Assembly: GCF_003260975.1 (NCBI RefSeq)
Contig: NZ_CP030041.1
Location: 4,529,501 to 4,593,500, forward strand
DNA from: Echinicola strongylocentroti
Lineage (GTDB): Bacteria > Bacteroidota > Bacteroidia > Cytophagales > Cyclobacteriaceae
Length of the DNA: 64,000 nt
Direction of reading: 5' to 3'
Part shown: positions 1 to 8,444 of the stretch, one piece after another
Layout: the number at the start of each line of letters is the position of its first letter
Position numbering within the stretch: the stretch's first letter is position 1
Position numbers and translations under genes: made by a program
Notes under the pieces: generated by a model
What the model was told of the DNA's origin: nothing
What the model saw: the letters and a program-made list of their open reading frames with translations, nothing else
Databases searched by the model: none

Positions 1-55
1 CTAATGAAGAAGTTACTCCCCCTGTAATAAAGATATACTTAGTGGGTGACGCCAT
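1..55 (-). CDS. pyrG: CTP synthase, N-terminal fragment (runs off the left edge)
   Basis: Reading leftward from the ATG at 53-55 gives 18 residues, beginning MASPTKYIF and continuing ITGGVTSSL, before the window ends. This is the characteristic start of CTP synthase, whose N-terminal synthetase P-loop begins KYIFVTGGV.SSLGKG. The enzyme makes CTP from UTP and glutamine in the cytoplasm. Only the first beta strand and the start of the P-loop are visible, so the call rests on a short but distinctive match. A TAATTTTG element on the minus strand at 95-102 could be its -7 box, but no good -33 TTG is seen. Confidence 0.8.
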   Translation of the reverse strand, partial: MASPTKYIFITGGVTSSL

Positions 56-263
56 AAGAATATTATAATGTTTTGTTTGAATTCCTATGGGGCTCAAAAT
101 TAAATAAAATTATTGACTTGAGGGAGGTGGATTGGATTAAAATTTTGTTTTCCTCTCTTAAAAGCCCCAGAGGCATAGTGTTCTACTTTATTTTAATGAA
201 CGAAGTGCTTATTCTTTAACCCGGATTATGCGTTAGGAATGGTAGTGAGAGCTGAAATTGCAA

Positions 264-390
264 GAAAATCAGTTAGTTTGGAGGCATTAGCGTAGCACCG
301 CTACGGTTATGCCGAAAACTAAAGTGAAACGGCTGATTTTGAAGCAGTTTAAGGTCGCGACAGATAGGCTAATGCATATTCCGGGTTTAA
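264..390. repeat. left arm of a long inverted repeat, itself a stem-loop
   Basis: About 100 bp here (roughly 288-390) match the reverse complement of 730-835, with shared blocks such as CCGCTACGGTTAT, AACTAAAG, CGGCTGATTTTG and GATAGGCTAATGCATAT. The left arm is also palindromic: AAAATCAG at 264-271 pairs with CTGATTTT near 333-340, and TTAGTTT..GGCAT pairs with ATGCCGAAAACTAAA. It looks like a dispersed intergenic element rather than a gene. The rest of 56-466 shows no convincing coding frame. Confidence 0.6.
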
Positions 391-407
391 TAGTTAGGTG
401 TTTAAAC

Positions 408-449
408 ATCAAAAGAGGCCACCTGCCGGAGCAGATGGCCTCTTTTGAT
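408..449. terminator. long terminator-like hairpin after the 47-aa gene
   Basis: A 19-bp stem (one mismatch) with a 4-nt CGGA loop. AAAAGAGGCC and GGCCTCTTTT face each other, so a T tract is present on either strand. It lies 17 nt past the stop of the minus-strand 47-aa gene. Confidence 0.75.
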
Positions 450-466
450 ATGCACTGGTGGCACTA

Positions 467-610
467 TTATTTAGAGAACTCTTTTTTGATCTCCTCCACA
501 TCCACGTTTTTGATCACAGGCTTAGCGTTTAGCTGTTTGATCTTGATTACACGGGTAACCTGTCTCTGCCTGTTTCTTCTAGCTTTTCTTTTTAATGTAG
601 TAACTGCCAT
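467..610 (-). CDS. 47-aa highly basic conserved small protein
   Basis: The product starts MAVTTLKRKARRNRQRQVTR and ends in an acidic VDVEEIKKEFSK tail. It is rich in Lys and Arg over its first 30 residues, so nucleic-acid or ribosome binding is plausible but not shown. Start: an upstream in-frame ATG at 682 would precede the likely promoter -7 box (TATCTTTG, 650-657), so the ATG at 608-610 is preferred. Very similar short proteins occur widely in Bacteroidota as hypothetical proteins. The gene lies alone between a promoter and a strong hairpin, in the middle of the 288-835 inverted repeat. Confidence 0.7.
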   Translation of the reverse strand: MAVTTLKRKARRNRQRQVTRVIKIKQLNAKPVIKNVDVEEIKKEFSK

Positions 611-649
611 ATCGTATTCGAATTTTTTGTTCTGATCCAATTTGAAGTG

Positions 650-682
650 CAAAGATAGGTAAAATATTTGTATCTTCATCAA
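650..682 (-). promoter_or_regulatory. Bacteroidota-type promoter for the 47-aa gene
   Basis: On the minus strand TTG (680-682), a 22-nt spacer and TATCTTTG (650-657) match TTG/TAnnTTTG. The spacer is slightly long. It implies a leader of roughly 35 nt. Confidence 0.5.
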
Positions 683-729
683 AATGTTCGGGGAAATTGA
701 TGATGGAGGGGCTGTGGTAAGTAGGTTGA

Positions 730-835
730 ACCAGGCATATGCATTAGCCTATCTATTGTGACCTGATCCGCCGCGGCGGACAAAATCAGCCGCTACGCTT
801 TAGTTTGGAGATATAACCGTAGCGGCGCTATGCTC
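730..835. repeat. right arm of the long inverted repeat
   Basis: Reverse-complement partner of 288-390 (see that entry). It carries its own short palindrome, CCGCTACG...CGTAGCGG. The remainder of 683-959 contains no supported gene. Confidence 0.6.
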
Positions 836-959
836 ACATAGAATCGGGTTTAAGGGGGGAATCCTGTTTTTTTTGAGAGAGATTTGAAGGTAAATACAAA
901 AAAATACGGACTACTTCATAAAGTCTTTTAATTTTGGCATTCAATTAAAGACGAAAGGA

Positions 960-1427
960 ATGGAAGTGAAGACCATTGTGGATGCATTACGGGAAAAGGG
1001 CAGGGTCTGTGTCATGGAGAGTGGAGGAAAGCCAGTGGAAATGATTGTCCCGGAGTTTTATAATGAAAATGATGATCCGGCAGCTTTATTTGTGTTGGTG
1101 GATTTATTTCAGGTTCGCGGAGTAGCGGGGCAGTTTTCTGAAATAGCGTTGGATATTATAGAGTTTGCCACTAAGCCTACTATCTATACTTCATGGGCAA
1201 GTGACCTGTTGGAAAATGGGCCTGTCCATGAGGGGAAGGTTAAATTCAGCATTTTGAAAAAAGGCAGCTGGAATAAAATTGTATTTAGCTTCAGCAAGCC
1301 ACTGATCTTCCAAGAGGGAAAGGTGCAAGATGCGATGGGTACAATAGATGAAAAGTTTCCCTTATTCCATCCAGGGGTGAAAAAGCTGTTTTTAAGCGCT
1401 GACGGAGAAGTAAAAATAGGTGAATGA
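960..1427 (+). CDS. conserved protein of unknown function, coupled to cca
   Basis: 155 residues, soluble, no signal peptide or membrane segment. I do not recognise a diagnostic motif. Its stop overlaps the start of cca (ATGA at 1424-1427), so the two are translationally coupled, which hints at a role in tRNA or RNA metabolism. A divergent YrdC/Sua5-like fold is one possibility, because YrdC-type genes neighbour cca in some relatives, but the YrdC signature residues are not evident. An 'ACGAAAGGA' stretch just before the ATG could help initiation. Confidence 0.6.
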   Translation: MEVKTIVDALREKGRVCVMESGGKPVEMIVPEFYNENDDPAALFVLVDLFQVRGVAGQFSEIALDIIEFATKPTIYTSWASDLLENGPVHEGKVKFSILKKGSWNKIVFSFSKPLIFQEGKVQDAMGTIDEKFPLFHPGVKKLFLSADGEVKIGE

Positions 1428-2854
1428 ACTTATCGAAAGAAATAACGGATATTGAAGTCATTGGGCAGGTAGGAAAGTGTGCGGATGAGTTGGGCTTGGA
1501 GGCTTATGTGGTCGGGGGATTCGTAAGGGACCTGTTGCTGAAACGGAAAAATAAGTCAGCAAAGGACATTGATTTTGTCTGTGTGGGCAGTGGCATAGCT
1601 TTGGCTAAAAAGGTAGCGGAGTCTTTTGGAGAGCATGTTCCCCTATCGGTGTTCAAGAACTTCGGTACAGCGATGATCAAGCTCGAGGATTGGGAGCTGG
1701 AGTTCGTGGGCGCCAGAAAGGAGTCTTATCGCCATGATTCCAGAAAACCCATCGTGGAAGACGGGACGCTCCAAGAAGACCAAGAGCGTCGTGATTTTAC
1801 GATCAATGCGATGGCCATTTCTATCAACTCCACCAGTTACGGTGAATTGATAGATCCTTTTGATGGGGTCCGGGACTTAAAAAGGAAGCTTATCAGAACG
1901 CCTTTGGATGCGGATACCACTTTTTCCGATGATCCTTTGCGGATGCTTCGGGCAGTTCGTTTTGCCTCCCAGTTGGATTTTGATATTGATCCAGCGACTT
2001 TTGATGGGTTGATTCGGAATGCTGAGCGGCTGAAGATCATTTCTGGAGAGCGGATTATTGATGAACTCAATAAAATCATTCTTTCCGAAACGCCAAGTTA
2101 TGGGTTTAAGCTGTTGTTTGTCAGTAAACTTTTGCACCAGTTTTTTCCAGAGATGGTGGATTTGCAAGGCGTGGATTCGGTAGGGGACAAGTCGCACAAG
2201 GATAATTTTTACCATACCCTTCAGGTGTTGGATAATGTCAGCACTACCACAGATGACCTGTGGCTAAGATGGGCGGCCATTATGCACGACATAGCAAAGC
2301 CAGCTACCAAGCGATTCAATAAAAAAGTAGGGTGGACTTTTCATGGCCATGAGGATAAAGGGGCTCGTATGACCCCGAAAATTTTCAGAAAGCTGAAATT
2401 ACCCATGGATGAGCGCATGAAATATGTGCAGAAATTAGTAAGATTGCATTTGCGGCCAATAGCGTTGGTCAATGATAAGGTGACAGATTCAGCGATAAGA
2501 AGGCTGCTGTATGAGGCCGGAGACGATGTGGATGACCTGATGAAGCTATGCAGGGCTGATGTGACATCAAAGAACCCCAATAGGGTGAAGCGGTTTTTGG
2601 CCAATTTTGACAAAGTGGAAAAAAAGATCCAGGAAGTGGAAGAAAAAGACCACGTTAGGAATTTTCAGCCACCGGTATCTGGAGAGGAAATCATGGAGAT
2701 TTTTGGTCTTTCTCCTTCAAAAGCCGTCGGAGAGCTAAAAGAAGAAATAAAAGAAGCTATATTGGAAGGCCAAATTGAAAACAATAAAAAGCAAGCCATC
2801 GAGTTAATGTATCAATTGGCTAAGTCAAAAGGTATTACCAAAAAGGAAAATTAG
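1424..2854 (+). CDS. cca: CCA tRNA nucleotidyltransferase with HD domain
   Basis: Adds or repairs the 3' CCA end of tRNAs in the cytoplasm. The class II nucleotidyltransferase head is clear: GGFVRD at residues 31-36 and the metal-binding DID at 48-50, followed by the RRDFTINAMAI box near residue 125 and the EDPLRMLRA-like segment (here DDPLRMLRAVRFA). An HD phosphohydrolase domain follows with H..HD spacing (HTLQVLD ... IMHDIAKP, about residues 260-295). At 476 aa the length is typical of bacterial enzymes carrying the HD domain. It overlaps the gene before it by 4 nt and the gene after it follows directly, suggesting one operon. Confidence 0.93.
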   Translation: MNLSKEITDIEVIGQVGKCADELGLEAYVVGGFVRDLLLKRKNKSAKDIDFVCVGSGIALAKKVAESFGEHVPLSVFKNFGTAMIKLEDWELEFVGARKESYRHDSRKPIVEDGTLQEDQERRDFTINAMAISINSTSYGELIDPFDGVRDLKRKLIRTPLDADTTFSDDPLRMLRAVRFASQLDFDIDPATFDGLIRNAERLKIISGERIIDELNKIILSETPSYGFKLLFVSKLLHQFFPEMVDLQGVDSVGDKSHKDNFYHTLQVLDNVSTTTDDLWLRWAAIMHDIAKPATKRFNKKVGWTFHGHEDKGARMTPKIFRKLKLPMDERMKYVQKLVRLHLRPIALVNDKVTDSAIRRLLYEAGDDVDDLMKLCRADVTSKNPNRVKRFLANFDKVEKKIQEVEEKDHVRNFQPPVSGEEIMEIFGLSPSKAVGELKEEIKEAILEGQIENNKKQAIELMYQLAKSKGITKKEN

Positions 2855-2865
2855 TGATTAAGCGT

Positions 2866-3573
2866 ATGAATAAATTTAAAATCTCAGCCTTAGCGCTGTT
2901 TATGATTTGTTTGGGCGTACAGGCCCAGGATACTACTACCACGGCATTAAAAGATAGCAGCAAAGCAATGGAGGCACAGGGGGCTTTGCGCATTTACCAG
3001 ATGGCACTACGTTATAATGATCCGTCCGTGGCCAAGAACAAGCTGTATGAACTCATAGCAAAGAACCCTGAAAATCCACGCTATGCAGAATTGTTGGCTT
3101 CATTGTACTACGAGATGGAACAGTTTAGCTCAGCAGCTTTGGTGGCCCTGGATATTTTGAAGGTAGATGACCAAAATATCCCTGCGCTGGAAGTAGCGGC
3201 ATATTCATTGGAGCAACTGGGAGCTTTGGACAGGGCATTGCCGCACTTTGAGTCGTTGCACCTGCTTTCGGGGGATTTGTTCAGCTTGTATAAGACAGCT
3301 TACTTGCAGTATTCCCTTAAGAAATATGATGAGGCGCTTAATTCAGTGGATATGCTAGTAAAAAACACCAAGTCAGAAGAGCAAAAACTGACATTCCCAT
3401 TGGAGGATAATGCGACACAAGATGTAAGTATGAAAGCCGCAGCACTCAATCTAAAAGGCTTGGTGTACAAAGACCAAGGAGCGACTTCCGAAGCCAAAAC
3501 GGCTTTTGAAGCAGCATTGGCCAATGCGCCGGATTTTGCAATAGCGAAGAAAAACCTCAGCGAGCTGAATTGA
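2866..3573 (+). CDS. exported tetratricopeptide-repeat protein
   Basis: A signal peptide (MNKFKISALALF... cleaved after VQAQ) is followed by about 210 residues of helical TPR-like repeats, with motifs such as YAELLASLYYEMEQFSSAAL, LYKTAYLQYSLKKYDEAL and ALNLKGLVYKDQG near the C-terminus. TPR proteins act as protein-binding scaffolds; the location should be periplasmic. The frame is open from a GTG at 2854 overlapping the cca stop, but the ATG at 2866 starts the signal peptide directly and is preferred. Confidence 0.8.
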   Translation: MNKFKISALALFMICLGVQAQDTTTTALKDSSKAMEAQGALRIYQMALRYNDPSVAKNKLYELIAKNPENPRYAELLASLYYEMEQFSSAALVALDILKVDDQNIPALEVAAYSLEQLGALDRALPHFESLHLLSGDLFSLYKTAYLQYSLKKYDEALNSVDMLVKNTKSEEQKLTFPLEDNATQDVSMKAAALNLKGLVYKDQGATSEAKTAFEAALANAPDFAIAKKNLSELN

Positions 3574-3593
3574 TAGCCGAATTGAAAAAACGA

Positions 3594-3633
3594 CATAAAA
3601 AAGCCACTCCTTGACGGGAGTGGCTTTTTTATG
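3594..3633. terminator. bidirectional intrinsic terminator
   Basis: A 17-bp stem (AAAAAAGCCACTCC paired with GGAGTGGCTTTTTT) with a 5-6 nt loop. It separates the plus-strand cca operon from the convergent S41 peptidase gene and has T tracts on both strands. Confidence 0.9.
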
Positions 3634-3651
3634 TCAATTGCCAAAATGATT

Positions 3652-5118
3652 TTATTTGAAATCCGGTGTCGATTCGATCATTCGTCCAAATCTTGGTGAT
3701 GCTTCTGTGCTTCCTCCGATGTTAAGCGCATTTACTTTTTTGTATCTACTGGAAGCGGTATTTTCCTTGCCTAATATATCATTAATAGTTATTTCTAATA
3801 GCGTTTCATTAATGTCTCCAAGGGGATAGAAAATGAAGTCTTTTTGGTGTTCTACTGCTTTTATGTCGGGGACAAAACCTGTTGAATAGTCTGACTGGTC
3901 TAGACTATTGAAGCTCTTGGAAATAATGGGGAGCAGTCCATATTGATTATCCTCATTTTCTTCATCCTGAATGGTGATAGAACCTACGTTTTTACCATAG
4001 GTTTGATCTCCAATTATATTTACATTCATATAAGGCATCAGACCATTAATGATCAATTCACTGGATGATGCAGTGCCTTCGGAGGTAATGACATGAAGGG
4101 ATCCTGATTCAAGTTGATTTCCGATATTCTCAGATTTGTTTTTGAATTTATTTATAAAATAATCAGGCCCGAAGGTGTCTTGGAGATAGGCCTGTACATC
4201 TTCATTATACGCAGTTTTGGAAAAGATGTCATTTTCCGAAACCCCTTTACCGATCAGACTAGCAAGATTTATCGCACTTGTTACATATCCGCCGCCATTG
4301 TATCTTAAATCAAGGATTAATTCATTGATTCCTTTTGCTTTGAAATCTGCGAAGATATCATCTAGCTGTTGATCGTACTGGGTGTCACTATCATCTGTGC
4401 TATAATTGGGCCCCGGCGCAAAGAAGTTATATACTAAGTACCCTATTTTTTTATTCTCAATAGTATATATTGAGTCCATAAAGATTGGGTTTTCTGTCAG
4501 TTCGGTGACATTAGTAGTGATAGGTTCTTCGAGTTCTGCGAAAGCGCCGCTTCCTTGGGCGGCATCAGGGTCAAACCGAGATATGGTCAAGGAGTGTGCT
4601 TCACTTAGGCTTGAGGTAAGTTCAAGGTAATTGTTACGGGTTATTGTTGTCCCGTTTATTTGGTTAAAACGATCATTCCTCTTGATGCCGGCAGCCTCAG
4701 CAGGACTGCCTTTTTTTACATATAGAATTATTCCTATTACGTTGTTATTTGATTCACTTTCTCCGAACAAAGTATATTCATATCCAGCCTCTTTTTTTAC
4801 CCCACCCAATAAGGCTACCAGTTCTTCATAATTGGGGTAAATTACCGAAAACCCATCTTCTTTGACCAGTAGAGTGTCAAAGAATTTTTCAGGCTGGGAA
4901 TCAATAGCGATAGGGTCATTCATGGTTTTAACCCAATAATAATAAAGGTTCATGTTTTCCCATATCCATTCGTTAATGGCGATATTAGGATTTTCGACAT
5001 CATCGTCGTCATCGGTAGGCCTGGGATTAGGTTCCGTTTCACGATCAGAGCAGGAAATGGTAAAACCTGCAATAAAAACCAGTGCGATAAGCCAATTATA
5101 GGTGGTGGATATTTTCAT
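3652..5118 (-). CDS. S41 family peptidase lipoprotein (C-terminal processing protease type)
   Basis: The N-terminus is a lipoprotein signal with Cys23 (TISC), followed by an acidic linker. Next come a PDZ-like segment (IILYVKKGSPAEAAGIKRND, about residues 130-150) and the S41 core, with the strand ELILDLRYNGGGY and the catalytic serine region SEGTASSSELI near residue 345. A lysine in GDQTYGKNVGS completes the Ser-Lys pair. Such enzymes trim exported or outer-membrane proteins; here it should be lipid-anchored in the envelope. It is a single gene on the minus strand, bounded by the 3594-3633 terminator. Confidence 0.9.
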   Translation of the reverse strand: MKISTTYNWLIALVFIAGFTISCSDRETEPNPRPTDDDDDVENPNIAINEWIWENMNLYYYWVKTMNDPIAIDSQPEKFFDTLLVKEDGFSVIYPNYEELVALLGGVKKEAGYEYTLFGESESNNNVIGIILYVKKGSPAEAAGIKRNDRFNQINGTTITRNNYLELTSSLSEAHSLTISRFDPDAAQGSGAFAELEEPITTNVTELTENPIFMDSIYTIENKKIGYLVYNFFAPGPNYSTDDSDTQYDQQLDDIFADFKAKGINELILDLRYNGGGYVTSAINLASLIGKGVSENDIFSKTAYNEDVQAYLQDTFGPDYFINKFKNKSENIGNQLESGSLHVITSEGTASSSELIINGLMPYMNVNIIGDQTYGKNVGSITIQDEENEDNQYGLLPIISKSFNSLDQSDYSTGFVPDIKAVEHQKDFIFYPLGDINETLLEITINDILGKENTASSRYKKVNALNIGGSTEASPRFGRMIESTPDFK

Positions 5119-5621
5119 AAGTAGTTAATTTTGTAGTACTTACTTTTACAGTGGAGGGCAAAATTAAGGATATTCTCAATATAGGGCTAAAAATAATACG
5201 ATGGTACAGCAAAAGGAAAAAAGATAGGTGTCTTTCTTTACATTTGGGGCATAGATAAGGGGAGCTATGAAAATCAGATGAGATAAAGTGACAATCGTAG
5301 ACAATTAAAGTATTGGTCATTATAAAACATGACGAAATACCCTTTTTGGGGTATTGTTTTAACTAGAAAGTGGTAGTAACTTTGTCGTGAATAAAAGGAA
5401 AACCTATTGCTTACTTCTAAAATTCAAGTTGTTATCGATTGAAATCTACTAATTGTAGAATTTTTTGTGTAAATGTTCTACATACATTCACTTGGTGTAA
5501 TAGTGAAATTAATGATTTTTTGATTGATAAAGGATTTTTCATAAGTGGCACTATAGTTGGAAAAGTCAAACAATCCACGAAAAGAACCCTTACAGTAATT
5601 CATTAAACCAAGTATTTTTGT
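5119..5621. other. 503-bp gene-poor divergent region
   Basis: Lies between the divergent S41 peptidase and transferase genes. It is AT-rich with no credible reading frame. It contains a good promoter at 5354-5384 and a short TCTAC/GTAGA hairpin followed by a T run at 5446-5467, which could attenuate transcription. I see no repeats or RNA gene. Confidence 0.5.
5354..5384 (+). promoter_or_regulatory. Bacteroidota-type promoter upstream of the transferase
   Basis: TTG (5354-5356), 20-nt spacer, TAACTTTG (5377-5384) match the consensus. It points at the gene at 5622 and implies a leader of about 230 nt containing a small hairpin with a T run. Confidence 0.55.
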
Positions 5622-6770
5622 ATGTTCCAGTTTTCTACTATAATTATTGCCTTCTTTATAGGGTTGATAGTTACCCCCGTCATTATCAAAATAATCAAAA
5701 GAACAAATATTCTGGATGTCCCAGGTGGCAGGAAGATCCATAAGGAAGCAATCCCTTCTATGGGAGGGATTGGGATCATTTTGGCGTTTTTTTGCGGGTT
5801 ATTGATTACCATGAGTTGGGAACAATGGGAGGGTGTCCGTTTTCTTATGATGGGAGTAGGAGTGATGTTTTTGCTTGGTTTAAGGGATGATATGGTGGAG
5901 CTTACTGCTATGCAAAAGCTTTTGGGACAACTGCTCGCCATTTGCTTGGTCGTGGTAATGGGAGATATCAGGGTGAGTAGCTTTTATGGATTTTTAGGAA
6001 TTGAAGAATTGCCAATTTGGCTTAGTTATTCCCTTACGGTTTTTACCATTATTGGACTTACCAATGCCTTTAATTTGGTGGATGGATTAGATGGTCTTGC
6101 GGGAACATTGAGTTTGATCTCATTTTTATTTCTGGGAGGCTGGTTTCTTGCGGCTGGTTTTTCTACCTACGGAATGATAGCATTGGCCTGTTCGGGAGGT
6201 GTGTTGGCATTTATGGTGTATAATTGGCACCCAGCGAAGATATTTATGGGCGACACCGGTTCATTGACATTGGGGTTTGTGTTGGCTGTGTTGAGCGTGT
6301 TTTTTGTGGAGGCTAATGGCGCCATGCTATCAGAAGCCCACTCCATGCGGTTCAATGCGCCGATTACAGCTGGATTGGCGTTGGTATTGGTGTCCTGTTT
6401 TGACACTTTACGGGTGATGGTGAAGCGGGTGAGGAGAGGTAAGCCTCCCATGGCTGCGGACAAGTCCCATGTGCATCATTTCTTGTTACGTTCTGGATTT
6501 CGCCATGATCAGGTGGCCTTGATATTGGGAGGAATTAAATTCACCTTTTTGTGCCTGATTATCTCTACGTCCCACTATTCTGATAATGTATTGCTGCCAT
6601 TGGTCTTGGGAACGGTTGTTGGGCTTTGTCTGACGTTGGATGCGGTGACATTGCGAAAAGTAAAGAAGATTGCCCGACAATCTCCCGGAGTATTGTCATT
6701 GGATACACCAAGGGAAATGGATTACAAAAATACAGAAAAGAGGCCAGAGCTTAAAGAAGAGCCCGCCTGA
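5622..6770 (+). CDS. MraY/WecA-family polyprenyl-phosphate sugar-1-phosphate transferase
   Basis: An integral membrane enzyme that moves a UDP-activated N-acetylhexosamine-1-phosphate onto undecaprenyl phosphate, the first step of surface glycan synthesis. Family motifs are present: the RKIHKEAIPSMGG loop (residues 37-49), LRDD at 87-90, NLVDGLDG at 151-158, FMGDTGS at 208-214 and the KSHVHHFLL loop with HVHH at 283-286. The HVHH loop and basic RRGKPPMAADKSH context favour the WecA/TagO/WbpL branch over MraY. About ten hydrophobic helices are visible. It is followed closely by a convergent gene. Confidence 0.9.
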   Translation: MFQFSTIIIAFFIGLIVTPVIIKIIKRTNILDVPGGRKIHKEAIPSMGGIGIILAFFCGLLITMSWEQWEGVRFLMMGVGVMFLLGLRDDMVELTAMQKLLGQLLAICLVVVMGDIRVSSFYGFLGIEELPIWLSYSLTVFTIIGLTNAFNLVDGLDGLAGTLSLISFLFLGGWFLAAGFSTYGMIALACSGGVLAFMVYNWHPAKIFMGDTGSLTLGFVLAVLSVFFVEANGAMLSEAHSMRFNAPITAGLALVLVSCFDTLRVMVKRVRRGKPPMAADKSHVHHFLLRSGFRHDQVALILGGIKFTFLCLIISTSHYSDNVLLPLVLGTVVGLCLTLDAVTLRKVKKIARQSPGVLSLDTPREMDYKNTEKRPELKEEPA

Positions 6771-6775
6771 TTTTA

Positions 6776-7516
6776 TTATAAACTAATGTTCTGTTTGATT
6801 TTTAGCCGGTAGATATTGGACTGATGAAAAGTGTCCCTCACGGCAGTAGCGGAAAACTGATACGTGTAGGTAAGGCTTGCTTTGAGCCCACTGGTGAATT
6901 GATACTCAGGCCCGACCAAAAACCTGTTGCTGTTAAAGAGATGCTGGGTAATGGTTTTGTTGGGGGTGAGGAATATTTCATTGCTTAGTCGTAGGATAAG
7001 TTTTTTTGCAGCATTTCCTGATCTGGCCCATAATGGTAGGCTGACCATGAACCGGTAGCGTAATCTTGAATGGTACCTTTTGAAAGCAGTGGGTGCTTTT
7101 TTTCTACTTTTGATGAACCGCTCTTCTATCATAAAGCGATGGTTTGAAGGGAGGTGATGAACTTGATGGTTAAAGCCAATACCTTGAAATGGCCGGATTT
7201 CCCTGAAAAGATCTTTATTGTTTTCGTAGTAGCCGGAATAGGCCAATCCTCCAAAGAATGTGAGCTGATTTTTGATGCGGTAGTGCACTGAAGACCGTGC
7301 CATATACTGGGATTTATTGTTGAAGTCATCACGGTAGCGCATGCTGGCGTCGGCTTTGATGGTCCATTTGTTGCTCAAATTGACGTCACTGGCGTATTGA
7401 ATCCATTGCTGATTGTCTCGAAAAACAGTTTTTTCCTGGGCAAAACTTTTAATAGGGCTCAGAAGAAGCAGGGATAGGATGAGTAGTGTAGTGGTTCTTT
7501 TTAAATGGGTAAGCAT
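6776..7516 (-). CDS. DUF2490 outer-membrane-barrel-like protein
   Basis: A signal peptide (MLTHLKRTTTLLIL..., ending SFAQ) is followed by alternating beta-strand segments ending in a C-terminal amphipathic strand (KIKQNISL). The DNQQWIQYASDVNLSNKW start and the R-rich middle (RHYHSRLRYRF-like) are typical of DUF2490, predicted small outer-membrane barrels of Bacteroidota. The function is unknown. It is convergent with the transferase and ends 5 nt after it. Confidence 0.75.
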   Translation of the reverse strand: MLTHLKRTTTLLILSLLLLSPIKSFAQEKTVFRDNQQWIQYASDVNLSNKWTIKADASMRYRDDFNNKSQYMARSSVHYRIKNQLTFFGGLAYSGYYENNKDLFREIRPFQGIGFNHQVHHLPSNHRFMIEERFIKSRKKAPTAFKRYHSRLRYRFMVSLPLWARSGNAAKKLILRLSNEIFLTPNKTITQHLFNSNRFLVGPEYQFTSGLKASLTYTYQFSATAVRDTFHQSNIYRLKIKQNISL

Positions 7517-7534
7517 GGAGTAGTTGAGTAGCGG

Positions 7535-8326
7535 TTATATTTGGGGGTGTTTGGCCTTAATAGCTTCAGTAATGGAGTCCCAAAGTTTTATCCTAAATAT
7601 AAGGGCTTCTTTGGCAGTTTTGAGGGCTTCTTGCCATTTTTTTTCGTCATTCCCACAGAGTTCGGCGATCATTTGCATGGACAGTGGGCCGTGCTCATCA
7701 CCGTCCAGTTCGATATGTCTGTTAAGATAATACAGGAGTTTGCTGTAGGAGCGGTTGTCGTTTTGCTCTGCTTCCTTGGTGATTTCGATAAACATATCAG
7801 GGATCAGGTCTTCCCTGCCAAAAGTAAACGCTGAAGCGATGAGATGGGGCTTGCCGGTATCGATCACCTCAAAGGTGAAGTTGACAAAATTCCTTACAGC
7901 GGTATTTGTGCCGATAATGTCGAGTGCTTCTTTTACCGTTGTTTGCTGAGATAACAAGGAGGTGAAATGTCGGAGGTCTTGTGTGTTAGCGCCTGTTTGG
8001 TGCATGGCATCCAGGTACATTTCGAAGTGGCTTTTGGTTTCTCCTTTTTCGTTGATGTCTGTTTCTTCTCCCAATACGATTTCGTTGATAAACCGCGCCA
8101 CGCTGGGATTGGTAGCTGGAAGCCAAGGGACATTTACACAGGTAAGTGCTTGCTGCAAAGCTTTGAGCAGGGACATAAAATCCCATACGGCATAGACGTG
8201 TTGTTCCATGAAGGTGTTGATGTCTTCAAGGGACCTTAACTGTCCGTAAAGTGGGTGCTGGGAAAGTTGTTGTTTTAACGGAGAGATAGCAGTTTCTATA
8301 CGTTTGATTTCGTGCATGGGTGTCAA
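7535..8326 (-). CDS. DUF3050 family protein (haem-oxygenase-like fold)
   Basis: 263 soluble residues, mostly helical. The N-terminal [20 protein letters not shown] segment, the [12 protein letters not shown] motif and a conserved DGDEHGPLS near residue 210 are typical of DUF3050, a family with a predicted haem-oxygenase-like helical fold. The substrate is unknown. It starts at or just after the first ATG (an alternative ATG lies three codons in). Confidence 0.8.
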   Translation of the reverse strand: MTPMHEIKRIETAISPLKQQLSQHPLYGQLRSLEDINTFMEQHVYAVWDFMSLLKALQQALTCVNVPWLPATNPSVARFINEIVLGEETDINEKGETKSHFEMYLDAMHQTGANTQDLRHFTSLLSQQTTVKEALDIIGTNTAVRNFVNFTFEVIDTGKPHLIASAFTFGREDLIPDMFIEITKEAEQNDNRSYSKLLYYLNRHIELDGDEHGPLSMQMIAELCGNDEKKWQEALKTAKEALIFRIKLWDSITEAIKAKHPQI

Positions 8327-8444
8327 AATAAATTACTTAAGCTTTTAGCATTGGGCGATAGCCTTGGTGCAAAATTAATAAAAAGATGGTTTTGTCAGAT
8401 ATGTATGCTAAAATACATATCAAAGCTGCTTGGGGGAATAGGGG

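Noticed and set aside
309..635. 108-aa plus-strand frame
   Set aside because: Spans the inverted-repeat arm and the hairpin and lies antisense to the 47-aa gene.
5446..5467. TCTAC-TAATT-GTAGA hairpin resembling a Cas12a CRISPR repeat stem
   Set aside because: Only one copy, no spacers, no cas genes; the following T run points to an attenuator or chance.
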